Positions 45,948 through 54,080 of a stretch of DNA of 64,000 bases are shown one piece after another. Within the stretch, counting starts at the first letter, position 1. Each line of letters begins with the position of its first letter. The position numbers and the translations under genes were made by a program. The notes below the pieces were generated by a model. The model worked only from the letters and a program-made list of their open reading frames with translations, made no database searches and had not been told where the DNA came from. Source of the stretch: Pusillimonas caeni (GTDB taxonomy: Bacteria > Pseudomonadota > Gammaproteobacteria > Burkholderiales > Burkholderiaceae_B); the NCBI RefSeq assembly GCF_003545815.1, contig NZ_PDUW01000007.1:224594-288593 (forward strand), written 5' to 3'.

Positions 45948-45961
45948 CCTTTGGCCAAAGG
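45948..45961. promoter_or_regulatory. 14-base palindrome in the leader of receptor 3
   Basis: CCTTTGGCCAAAGG, identical to the copies before receptors 1 and 2, 42 bases before the GTG. Here an in-frame stop separates it from the coding frame, so it is not translated as part of the receptor. Confidence 0.6.
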
Positions 45962-46025
45962 TATCGTGGGAATGCGTCTTCGCCGCGAGCTTGCATCTGG
46001 TACGGAAACGCATTCCTTCTACATG

Positions 46026-46077
46026 AGAGCGCTGAGCCGTCTAAACCCCGTAAGGATTCTCATTGCTTTTTTGAAAC
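46026..46077 (-). promoter_or_regulatory. ECF promoter of receptor 3
   Basis: Minus strand: TTACGGG, 15-16 bases, CGCTCT (degenerate CGTCT). GTTTCAAA begins 26 bases before ACGGG. ATTCTCATT (46056-46064, plus strand), a Fur half-site, lies directly upstream of the -35. Confidence 0.6.
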
Positions 46078-46121
46078 TGAACGTATCAAACGCCTATATG
46101 CGCCGAATTGAGTCCTTGACC

Positions 46122-46340
46122 GCCTTGGCGGGCGGCACTGCCTAAAAATGTGCGCGTCATGCGGTCCCGCTACGCGGGACTTCCCGGGTCTGCCTCGTCC
46201 AGGCGGGCGGCGAAAGAACTCGCCCTCCCCGCTTCGCGAGTCGGAACTCGGACAGCTTTCGCCGACTGCCCCCGCCTTCCCTTCGTCAGCACCCGGCGCA
46301 TGCCGAACGCACATTTTTAGGCAGTGCCGCCCGCCAAGGC
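46122..46340. repeat. 219-base element with 33-base perfect inverted ends
   Basis: The first 33 and last 33 bases (46122-46154 and 46308-46340) are perfect inverted copies. The 153-base centre is GC-rich with smaller hairpins (CGGTCCCGC-TACG-CGGGAC near 46162) and no open reading frame. No target-site duplication is seen. It fits a small non-coding mobile (MITE-like) or palindromic repeat element. Confidence 0.7.
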
Positions 46341-46351
46341 TCAGGGAATCT

Positions 46352-47467
46352 TCAGCGCGGAACGATTTCGACGCTGCCGTCGGGGCTGCGGCGCACGGCG
46401 ACCGGCGCCAGCGTGGGCAGGATATCGAGGAAGGCATTGGGCTCGTCGATGCTGAATACGCCGGCGACGCGCAGTTGGGCGAGCGCGGGATTGCGCAGCA
46501 CGATGGGCCGGGCGCGGTAGCGGTTCAGTTCGGCCACGATGGCCTCGAGCGGCGCGGCGTCGAATACGGCCTTGCCCTGGCGCCAGGCCGACACGGCGGC
46601 GACGTCCACGGAAGACACCTCCATGCGGCCGGCGCCTTGGGCCACCCGTACGCCCTGTCCCGGCCCGAGGCGGCGCACATCGGGCTTCCACCAGCGGCCG
46701 CCGGACACCTCCACCGAGCCCGATTCCACCGACACGGCCAGAGCGCCGGAATCGCGCCGCACGTTGAAGCGGGTGCCCGTCACTTTCACCGTCGCCAGAG
46801 CGGCATCGACCAGGAAGGGCCGGCTGGGATCCGCCGCGACGGAGAAAAACGCTTCGCCCCGCTCCAGCAGCACGCGCCGCTCCGATTCGCCGAACTGCAC
46901 CTCGATGGCGGTATCGGTGTTGAGCGCCAGCGTGGAACCATCGGGCAGCTCGACAGTTTGCCGCTCGCCGAGCCGGCTGGCGTAGCGTTGCGTAAACCCC
47001 GCTCCCCCGAACCAGCGCGGCGAAGCCACGAAAGCGACCGCCAGCACGGCCGTGCTTGCGGCCCCCAGACCCCATAAGAGACCGCGTCTGCCGTGCGAGA
47101 CTTCGCTCGCCGCCCCTGGCTCATTTCGCGGAGCCATGGCTTCCTTGCCTCGGATGAACGGCCCTCCCCGCTGCCGAACCGCTGCATTGTTTCGCCGGGC
47201 TGTGGTGCCGCCGTGCCGGGCTGCCGCGTCCCCCGCCTTGGGGTTTTTCTGCAGAATCTCTTCGAACACCGCATCGGGCGTAGCCTCGGCCACCTCCCAG
47301 ACGCGCAGCATCTCGCGATACGCCTGCTCATGGCGCGGCTGAGCCCGCCATGCCTCGAAGGCCAGGCGCTCGTCCGGCGTCATCGCGCCGGCGCGCTCAC
47401 GGGTGAACCAGTGGGCCGCGGCGTCGTGAGGATCGTCGGGAATGGTCGGATTGCCGGGAATGTTCAT
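46352..47467 (-). CDS. FecR-type anti-sigma/sensor protein (set 3)
   Basis: 371 residues, about 40 longer than the other two of its kind. N-terminal DPHDAAAHWFTRERAGAMTPDERLAFEAW, then an extra basic, Gly/Ala-rich linker (about residues 75-125). A membrane helix (GLLWGLGAASTAVLAVAFVA) follows, then the FecR core with GERQTVELPDGSTLALNTDT, VTGTRFNVRRD and SVEVSGGRWW, and the C-terminal VAGVFSIDEPNAFLDIL. Preceded by a TTACGGG-type ECF promoter. Confidence 0.93.
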   Translation of the reverse strand: MNIPGNPTIPDDPHDAAAHWFTRERAGAMTPDERLAFEAWRAQPRHEQAYREMLRVWEVAEATPDAVFEEILQKNPKAGDAAARHGGTTARRNNAAVRQRGGPFIRGKEAMAPRNEPGAASEVSHGRRGLLWGLGAASTAVLAVAFVASPRWFGGAGFTQRYASRLGERQTVELPDGSTLALNTDTAIEVQFGESERRVLLERGEAFFSVAADPSRPFLVDAALATVKVTGTRFNVRRDSGALAVSVESGSVEVSGGRWWKPDVRRLGPGQGVRVAQGAGRMEVSSVDVAAVSAWRQGKAVFDAAPLEAIVAELNRYRARPIVLRNPALAQLRVAGVFSIDEPNAFLDILPTLAPVAVRRSPDGSVEIVPR

Positions 47468-47514
47468 GGTAAGTGCGTCAATCGCCGAAGCGGTTTCTTG
47501 ACCCTACATCGATA

Positions 47515-47566
47515 TGACGTTTGGCGTAGGCAGGCCCCGTAATGTTAGGACGAAAATCTTTGTAAG
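47515..47566 (-). promoter_or_regulatory. ECF promoter of fecR 3
   Basis: Minus strand: TTACGGG, 16 bases, CGTCATATCGATGTAGGG. CTTACAAA begins 26 bases before ACGGG, inside the end of fecI 3. Confidence 0.7.
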
Positions 47567-48048
47567 CGCCGGTGCAGATGCCGCATGGTCCGGGTGAGGT
47601 ATTTTTCCACCGTGCTGACGGACAAGCCCATCCGCGCGGCGATCTCTGGCATCGTCCGGCCTTCGATGCGGTGCCAGGCGAAGACCTGCTGGCAGGCCAG
47701 GGGCAGTTCGTCCAGCGCCTCGGCCAAAGCGCGGGTCAACTGCGCAAGCCGGGCCGCCGCTTCCACGTCGTCGACGACGGGATGCTCGGCCTCGGAAAGC
47801 TCATGCAACGGCGCTGCGGGAAAAGCCTGCTCGCGCCGGTAGCGGCCTGCCAGGCCGTTCGAAGTGCTTCGATGCAGATAGGCCCGCGGGTTCGCAATGA
47901 CCGCTCCATCGCGCTCCAGCATGCCCGCAATGGCATCATGCGCCGCATCCTCGGCATCGGCCGCGGAACTCGAACGCCGCGCCCACGTCCCGATCAGCTC
48001 GCGGTAATGCGCGAGCCAGCCTTTTGGGGACGAAGAGCGGCGAGACAT
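47545..48048 (-). CDS. FecI-type ECF sigma factor (set 3)
   Basis: 167 residues from MSRRSSSPKGWLAHYRELIGTW, the start shared with FecI 1 and 2. Region 2: DAEDAAHDAIAGMLERDGAVIANPRAYLHRSTSNGLAGRYRRE. Region 4: LDELPLACQQVFAWHRIEGRTMPEIAARMGLSVSTVEKYLTRTMRHL. Unlike the others it has no Fur box of its own. It starts 41 bases after the stop of receptor 5 and is probably read from the Fur-controlled promoter ahead of that gene. Confidence 0.93.
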   Translation of the reverse strand: MSRRSSSPKGWLAHYRELIGTWARRSSSAADAEDAAHDAIAGMLERDGAVIANPRAYLHRSTSNGLAGRYRREQAFPAAPLHELSEAEHPVVDDVEAAARLAQLTRALAEALDELPLACQQVFAWHRIEGRTMPEIAARMGLSVSTVEKYLTRTMRHLHRRLQRFSS

Positions 48049-48089
48049 AGTATGTGGCGACGAGCTATATGCCGGTACAGCGGCCGGGC

Positions 48090-50372
48090 CTAGAACTGGT
48101 AGCGCAGATTCGCCATGATGTTGCGCGGCTCGCCCCAGGTATAGGTGCTGTACCAGCTGAATATGGTGTAGTACTTCTTGTCGAACAGATTCGAGATCTT
48201 GATCGACCCCGACAACTGCTTGGTGAAGTCGTAGCGCGCCATCAGGTCGACCAGCAGCAGATCGTCGACGGTGTGCTTCACCGTCTGCCCGCCTGGAGCT
48301 GAAATCATGCCCCAGGTCTTGTCCTGCCAGCGGGCTCCCGCGCCCAGGGTCAGGCCCGACAGCCGTCCGCCCAGCTTGTAGCTGGTGAACAGGCTGAACT
48401 GGTTGGAAGGCGTCAGTGTGCTGACGCGCTCGCCGTCCTGGCGCGATATATTGTGGGTATAGCCGGCGCTGATCTGCCATGCGGGCGTCAAGCGTCCCGA
48501 TACTTCCAGCTCGAAACCCTTGGTCTTGACGCCCTGCGCCGCACGATAGGCCACGCCGCCCGAGGGCGTGGTGCCGCCGGTCTCGATGCCGAAGTTGTCC
48601 TGCTCGAGCTGGAACACGGCGGCCGAGGCGTTCAGGCGCCCGCCCAGAAACGCCGCCTTGACGCCCGCCTCGTAGTTGTTGCCTTCGAGCGGATCCAGGG
48701 TATTGCCCTGCTCGTCCTGCAGGGACTGCGGACTGAAGATGCTGGTGTAGCTGGCATACACCGACCAGATGTCGTTGACGTCGTACACAACGCCCAGATA
48801 CGGCACGAATACGCCGGACTCGTCCATGCCCTGGACACGGTTGCGATAGGTGGCCCAGCGTCCGCCGGTAATCAGCTTCAGGTCGTCTCGCAGGTTCCAG
48901 CGGGCGGCGGCGTACAGGCCACGCTCGCGCGTGGTTTCGTCGTCGGTGTAGTCGGGCCCGCCCGGCCATGGCGGCGCGGGCACCTTGCCCTGCCACTGAT
49001 AATAGTCGGGGACATTGACGTCGTAGCCCGGCGCGTTCCAATAGCCGTCGTTCGTCCAGCGGCTTTCCGAGACGCTGGCGCCCAGCACCAGCTCGTGCTC
49101 GCGCCCGGCGAGCGAGAAGGGGCCGCTCAGGTAGGCGTCGAAGGCGTCGCTCTTGGTTTCGCCGATGTACTGGCCTATCCACATCGACACGCCCGAGCCG
49201 TCGGCCGGATTCGGGAAACCGCTGGCGGCGGCGCCCAGGTTGGCGTCGTAGCCGTTGATCTGATGGTTGAACTGCGCCTTGGCCACCCAGTCGTTGGCAA
49301 AGGCGTGCTCCAGCGTCACGAAAGCCGTGCGTGTGTATTGGTCCCAGTGGCTGAAGTCGGCGCCGTTGTTGAACGAGCGCGGCATGTCGTTGAAGTTGCC
49401 GTTGGAATCGAGCAAGGGGATGCCCCCCCAGGTGGACGCCTTGGGCTTGTTGTCCTGGTAGTCGAATCCCAGAGTCAGCAAGGTGTCGGGCGTGAGATCG
49501 GCTTCGAGGATGCCGTAGAACACCGAAGTCTTGCGTCCGTAGCGGTCCAGGTATGAGTTTCTGTCCTGGTAGGCGACCACGCCGCGCGCCCGCAGTGTGC
49601 CGCTTTCGTTCAGCGGCCCGCCCATGTCCAGCTCGCCGCGATAGTCCTCCCAGCGGCCCGCGCCCACCGAGAGGTGGCCGCTGAATTCGCGCGTGGGTTT
49701 TTTGCGGATGAGATTGATGGTGGCGCCCGGCGTGCCGCTGCCGGTCAGCAGGCCGGTGGCGCCCTTAAGCACCTCGATGCGGTCGTAGATGGCCGTGTCG
49801 CTGAGTGTATTGCCCGCCGAGTAGGCCGAGTTGCGCGTCATGGGTATGCCGTCGTACTGGAAGTTCTGGATGGCGAAGCCGCGCGCATAGTATTCGGTGC
49901 GTTCACTGTCGTAGGTGACGATGCTGATGCCGGGCGTGTGTTCCATGACATCGTCGATGGACGTCAGGTTGAAGTCGTCCATTTGCTGGCGGGTGACCAC
50001 GCTGATGGACTGCGGCGTTTCACGCGGCGTCAGCACCAGCCGGGTCGAGGTGGCGATGGCGCCCGGCGTGTACGAGCCGCTGCCCTCGGTGATTTCACCG
50101 AGCTGGTTGGCGGTGACCACCACCGTGTCGAGCTGTGTGGGCGAGCCCTGCGGCTGCGCCGCCGGCTCTGCCTGGGCTTGCTGTGGCGCCTGCCCCTCGG
50201 CCTGTGTCCGGCCCTGCGCCGTGGCTTGAGGCTGCGTTTGTGAGCGCGCCGATTCAGGCGTCGCGGCAAAGGCGATGGCCACCGAAAGCGCCAGCGCGGT
50301 CAATGCGGAAGGCATGCCTCCCGCCCGATGAGCCGCAGCGACCTTGCGCGTGCGGGCGATATGCTCGTTCAC
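48090..50372 (-). CDS. TonB-dependent siderophore receptor without signalling domain (receptor 5)
   Basis: 760 residues. Signal peptide (ALTALALSVAIAFAATPESARS), then a Gln/Ala-rich linker (about residues 45-80) in place of the signalling domain. TonB box TQLDTVVVTANQL, plug (ETPQSISVVTRQQMDDFNLTSIDDVMEHTPGI) and a barrel ending in IMANLRYQF. The plug and barrel resemble receptor 3 (EVLKGATGLLTGSGTPGATINLIRKKPTREF), so both may handle related siderophores, one for signalling and one not. Expressed from a Fur-box promoter lying inside the end of the NodT gene. Confidence 0.93.
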   Translation of the reverse strand: MNEHIARTRKVAAAHRAGGMPSALTALALSVAIAFAATPESARSQTQPQATAQGRTQAEGQAPQQAQAEPAAQPQGSPTQLDTVVVTANQLGEITEGSGSYTPGAIATSTRLVLTPRETPQSISVVTRQQMDDFNLTSIDDVMEHTPGISIVTYDSERTEYYARGFAIQNFQYDGIPMTRNSAYSAGNTLSDTAIYDRIEVLKGATGLLTGSGTPGATINLIRKKPTREFSGHLSVGAGRWEDYRGELDMGGPLNESGTLRARGVVAYQDRNSYLDRYGRKTSVFYGILEADLTPDTLLTLGFDYQDNKPKASTWGGIPLLDSNGNFNDMPRSFNNGADFSHWDQYTRTAFVTLEHAFANDWVAKAQFNHQINGYDANLGAAASGFPNPADGSGVSMWIGQYIGETKSDAFDAYLSGPFSLAGREHELVLGASVSESRWTNDGYWNAPGYDVNVPDYYQWQGKVPAPPWPGGPDYTDDETTRERGLYAAARWNLRDDLKLITGGRWATYRNRVQGMDESGVFVPYLGVVYDVNDIWSVYASYTSIFSPQSLQDEQGNTLDPLEGNNYEAGVKAAFLGGRLNASAAVFQLEQDNFGIETGGTTPSGGVAYRAAQGVKTKGFELEVSGRLTPAWQISAGYTHNISRQDGERVSTLTPSNQFSLFTSYKLGGRLSGLTLGAGARWQDKTWGMISAPGGQTVKHTVDDLLLVDLMARYDFTKQLSGSIKISNLFDKKYYTIFSWYSTYTWGEPRNIMANLRYQF

Positions 50373-50499
50373 CAGAGTTTCTCCATCGATGTTCTTGTTG
50401 TGCGCAGCGCCTGATTTGCCGCCCGTCTCGGGCCAGACGCGCCCCTCCTCTTTCCCGGGTGACGAGCGGCAATGTCGAGGTCCGGGTCAAAAGGCCCGC

Positions 50500-52002
50500 T
50501 TAGTATAAAACATAATGCGATTTATTATCATTATTAATACTCATGCTCCGCCTGGCCCAGCCTCCACCCAACGCGCGATACAGGTCGATGGCGGCTTGCA
50601 GATGCAGCGCCTGGAAGTACGCGGCCATGTCCTGCGCCGCATACAAGGTGCGCTGAGCATCGAGCAGAGTCAGCATGGTCTCGGCGCCCTCGCGATGCCG
50701 GGATTCGGCCAGACGCAGCGCCAGTTGCGCCTGGGCCAGCTCTTCGGCCTGTGCTTCGCGCTGCGCCTGCACGCCCTGCATGGCCGCAAGCGCCGTCTGC
50801 ACATCGGCAAATGCCGCGACGATGGTTTGGCGGTAGCCGGCCAGCAATTCTTCACGCTGCGCCAACGCGAGATCGTGTCCCGCCGCCAGCCGGCCGGCAT
50901 TGAAGATGGGCGCCGTCAGGCCGGCAGCCAGCGAATAGAGAGGATTGTCGAAGATGCGCGCCGGGCTCGTGCCGCCCGCCCCCACGTGGGCCGACAGCAC
51001 CAGGCTGGGCAGCATGGCGGCGCGAGCCGCGTGCACGTCGGCATCGGCGGCGGCAAGCCGGGCCTCGGCGCCGGCGATGTCCGGACGGCGCAACAATAGA
51101 TCGGAAGGCAGGCCAATGTGGACGACGGGTTGGCGTATGGCCGTCAGGGTCTCCGTGCGGATCGGCAGATCCGCCGCCTGCCCTGTCAGAAGCGCCAGGG
51201 CGATGCGCGCCTGGCCGGCCTGCTGGCGCAGCGCTTCCAGGGCGCGCCGCTGGCTGGAGACCAGCGCCCCCTGCCGCGCCACGTCCAGTTCGGTGGCGGC
51301 CCCGGCGGCATATTGGGCGCGCACCACGGCGAGAATGCCTTGGGCGCTGCGCAGATTGCGCTCGGCGATGGCCGCGCGCTCGGACAAGGCCACGGCCTGC
51401 ACCCAGGTGCTGGCGGTGCCGGCAAGCAGAGTCAGCCGTATGGTGTCGCGATCGAAGCGGGTGGCGGCCAGAGCGCCCAGGGCGCTGTCGCGCGCGGCCC
51501 GGTTCCCGCCCCAGAAGTCCACCTCGTAGCGTGTGTTCAAGCCGGCGGCGTAGGTGTTGCCTTCCACGAAGGCATGCCCGCCCAGTCTGCCTTGACGTCC
51601 TGTCTCGACGCTCGCGTCAAGGTCGGGCAAAAGAGCGGCTCCGGCGATGCGCGCGCTCGCCTGGGCCTGGCGCACCCTCGCCGCCGCGGCGGCTACGTCG
51701 TAGCTGTACTCCAGCGCCTGCGCCAGCAAGTCGTCGAGCTCGGCACTGCCGAAACTCCGCCACCAGTTGAGGTTCTCCTGCGCGTCCGAAGTCGGCGCGC
51801 CGGCGGCGACCCCCTCCGCCGTAACGCGCATCCATTGGCCAGGCAGAGCGGGCAGCGGGGAATCCGGCGCAGGCGCAGCCGCGCACCCCGCCAGAAGAAA
51901 GAGCCCAGCGCACGCAAGCGTCCGCAATCCTTGGAATCTGTTTGCCGGTCCGGTTTTCGGCACAAGCCCATATGCCTGCGCGGGTTTCTTCAGCACGTTC
52001 AT
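50500..52002 (-). CDS. NodT-family outer-membrane efflux lipoprotein (TolC-like)
   Basis: 500 residues. A lipoprotein signal (TLACAGLFLLAGCAAAP; lipobox LAGC) anchors it in the outer membrane. Two outer-membrane efflux repeats follow: WWRSFGSAELDDLLAQALEYSYDVAAAAARVRQAQA, then LPSDLLLRRPDIAGAEARLAAADADVHAARA, the OprM/NodT signature. It forms the exit duct for MacAB. Its start overlaps the macB stop (ATGA). The last codons (SMSINNDNKSHYV) also contain the Fur box of the downstream receptor. Confidence 0.93.
   Translation of the reverse strand: MNVLKKPAQAYGLVPKTGPANRFQGLRTLACAGLFLLAGCAAAPAPDSPLPALPGQWMRVTAEGVAAGAPTSDAQENLNWWRSFGSAELDDLLAQALEYSYDVAAAAARVRQAQASARIAGAALLPDLDASVETGRQGRLGGHAFVEGNTYAAGLNTRYEVDFWGGNRAARDSALGALAATRFDRDTIRLTLLAGTASTWVQAVALSERAAIAERNLRSAQGILAVVRAQYAAGAATELDVARQGALVSSQRRALEALRQQAGQARIALALLTGQAADLPIRTETLTAIRQPVVHIGLPSDLLLRRPDIAGAEARLAAADADVHAARAAMLPSLVLSAHVGAGGTSPARIFDNPLYSLAAGLTAPIFNAGRLAAGHDLALAQREELLAGYRQTIVAAFADVQTALAAMQGVQAQREAQAEELAQAQLALRLAESRHREGAETMLTLLDAQRTLYAAQDMAAYFQALHLQAAIDLYRALGGGWARRSMSINNDNKSHYVLY
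50517..50535 (-). promoter_or_regulatory. Fur box inside the end of the NodT gene, for receptor 5
   Basis: AATAATGATAATAAATCGC (minus strand) matches the 19-base Fur consensus at 14 positions. A TATACT -10 (50502-50507) lies 9 bases downstream. It controls receptor 5 and probably fecI 3. Confidence 0.75.
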
Positions 52003-54080
52003 TCTCCCGCCAAGGCCACGACCGGATCCAGCCGCGCGGCGGTGCGCGCCGGCATGAAACCGAACACCATCCCCGTGGCCGCCGCGCAGGCGAATGCTCC
52101 CAGCATCGCCTTCACCGAGAGCACCAGCGGCACGCCCGCCAGAATGAGGACGGCTGCCACCGCCACACCCCCCGCCAAGCCCAGGACGCCGCCCGTCACG
52201 GTCAACAGCAGGGCTTCGGTCAAGAACTGGCGCAGGACGTCGCGATTCCGTGCGCCGGTCGCCATGCGGATGCCGATCTCGCGCGTGCGCTCCTTGATTG
52301 TCATCAGCATCACGTTCATCACCCCTATGCCTCCCACCAGCAGCGACACCGCGGCGATCAGGCCCAGCATCGTGGTCATGCTGCGCCGGGTGTCCGCCTC
52401 GGCCTGCAGGCGGGCGGCCGCGTTGCCGATACCGAAGTCCTCCCGTCCGCCGTGCCGCGCCAGAAGCAATTGGCGCACGGCCTCTTCTGCCGCCAGCACC
52501 CTGTCCGACGACCGGGCCTCCAGGACGACGTAGTCCGGCTGGGTCTGCACCTGGTAGACCCGCGCCCGGCCGGTCCGGTACGGAATGAAGACCATGTCGT
52601 CATAGTCCTGCGCCCCCGAGTCCGCGCCCCGCTCGGCCATCACGCCGATGACTTCGAAGGGCGCGCTGCCGATCAGCAGCTGCTTGCCGAGCGGATCTTC
52701 CGAGCCGAAGAAATGCGAACGCGCCTTGGAGCCCAGCACGACGAGAGGTGCCAGGTCGCGGTCCTCGGCGTCCGTGTAGAAGCGCCCTTGCGCGACGTCC
52801 CATTGATGGACCGAGGGCATCTCTTCACTTGCCGAGAAAACGTAGATGCCGCGGTTGACGTTGCCATGGCGCACGGTAAGCGGGTCGCCGATCACGGGCA
52901 GCACCCGGCGGATGTCGGGCAAGCCCCTCAGGGCGGATAAATCGTCTTCCGTGATCTGGCCGGCCGGCCCGCCGGTGGGAGGAGGACGGCTGCCCATATA
53001 CATGATGGTCGTGCCCATCGTGCCCAACTGGGCGATCACGCGCTGGCGCGCGCCCTCGCCTATGCCCAGCATGATGATGACCGAAGCCACCCCTATGATG
53101 ATGCCCAGCAGCGTCAACAGGGTGCGGGACCGGTTGATGCGCATGCCGCGCCACGCGCTGCGCAAGGCTTCATGCAGGTCGGCCCAGCCGGGACCCGGAT
53201 CCCGGCCGACTTCGTCCAGATCGATGGCGGGCAGCTCTGACTCGGTGAACCGGCCCCTTTCCCCCGCATCTGCCTCCGCCCCAACGCAGATACCGACGCC
53301 GGCACCTTCACCTTCACATACACCGGCGTCGGCCGCAGCCGGCACGGGCGGTTCGGCGCGCGAGCCGTCCCGGGCATTCCTCCGGTCGGCCACGATGCGT
53401 CCGTCGTGGATCTCGATGATGCGGCGCGCCTGGCCGGCCACCTGGCGATCATGGGTGATGAGGATGACGGTGTGTCCCGCCCCGGCCAATTCATGGAACA
53501 GCGCCATGACTTCCGCGCCGCTGCGGCTGTCCAGAGCGCCTGTGGGCTCGTCCGCCAGGATGATGTGCCCGCCGTTCATGAGCGCACGCGCGATGGACAC
53601 CCTTTGCTGCTGCCCGCCCGACAGCTGCTGCGGCCGGTTGTCCATGCGTCCGGACATGCCCAGCCTGGCCAGGAGCCGGCCGGCGCGCTCGGCGCGCGCG
53701 TTCGCCGCCATGCCGGCATAGATGGCGGGCATCTCCACATTCTCGCGCGCCGACTCCGTGGCGATCAGGTGATACCCCTGGAACACGAATCCGAACGCCT
53801 TGCGCCTGAGCCACGCCAGCGCATCGGAATCGAGCTGCGACACGTCGCGGCCGTTGAATCGGTAGACGCCGGCGCTGGCCCGGTCCAGGCAGCCCAGAAT
53901 ATGCATCAGCGTCGACTTGCCCGAACCCGACTGCCCGACGATGGCGACGAATTCGCCCGCATGAATCCGCAAATCGATTCCGTGCAGCACGTCCACGGCC
54001 GGAGCGCCATCCCGGCCGCCGTACTGCTTGCGTATGCCCCGCAGTTCGATGAGCGGCACGGCCGCGTCCACGCCTACCAT
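51999..54080 (-). CDS. macB: MacB-type ABC exporter (ATPase and permease fused)
   Basis: 693 residues. N-terminal ATPase: Walker A GQSGSGKST, signature LSGGQQQRV, Walker B IILADEPTGALD, H-loop ILITHD. A long low-complexity linker follows (about residues 235-290). Permease: first helix LLTLLGIIIGVASVIIMLG, a large periplasmic domain (about residues 350-560), then three helices near the C-terminus with IKERTREIGIRMATGARNRDVL. It drives export through MacA and the NodT protein. Analogues include PvdT of Pseudomonas, which recycles pyoverdine, and the E. coli macrolide pump. Confidence 0.93.
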   Translation of the reverse strand: MVGVDAAVPLIELRGIRKQYGGRDGAPAVDVLHGIDLRIHAGEFVAIVGQSGSGKSTLMHILGCLDRASAGVYRFNGRDVSQLDSDALAWLRRKAFGFVFQGYHLIATESARENVEMPAIYAGMAANARAERAGRLLARLGMSGRMDNRPQQLSGGQQQRVSIARALMNGGHIILADEPTGALDSRSGAEVMALFHELAGAGHTVILITHDRQVAGQARRIIEIHDGRIVADRRNARDGSRAEPPVPAAADAGVCEGEGAGVGICVGAEADAGERGRFTESELPAIDLDEVGRDPGPGWADLHEALRSAWRGMRINRSRTLLTLLGIIIGVASVIIMLGIGEGARQRVIAQLGTMGTTIMYMGSRPPPTGGPAGQITEDDLSALRGLPDIRRVLPVIGDPLTVRHGNVNRGIYVFSASEEMPSVHQWDVAQGRFYTDAEDRDLAPLVVLGSKARSHFFGSEDPLGKQLLIGSAPFEVIGVMAERGADSGAQDYDDMVFIPYRTGRARVYQVQTQPDYVVLEARSSDRVLAAEEAVRQLLLARHGGREDFGIGNAAARLQAEADTRRSMTTMLGLIAAVSLLVGGIGVMNVMLMTIKERTREIGIRMATGARNRDVLRQFLTEALLLTVTGGVLGLAGGVAVAAVLILAGVPLVLSVKAMLGAFACAAATGMVFGFMPARTAARLDPVVALAGE

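Noticed and set aside
48049..49182. Extended reading frame ahead of fecI 3
   Set aside because: The upstream part is the shadow of receptor 5. The start MSRRSSSPKGW matches FecI 1 and FecI 2.
50400..50460. ECF promoter for receptor 5 (CGTCTGG near 50433)
   Set aside because: No matching -35 (TTACGG, CAGGG or CCGGC) stands 15-16 bases upstream and no GTTACAAA element is present; the Fur promoter further upstream is better.
54074..54080. MacAB-NodT as a plain macrolide resistance pump
   Set aside because: The family fits, but the iron-type promoters and receptor neighbours favour siderophore export. Sequence alone cannot exclude an antibiotic substrate.
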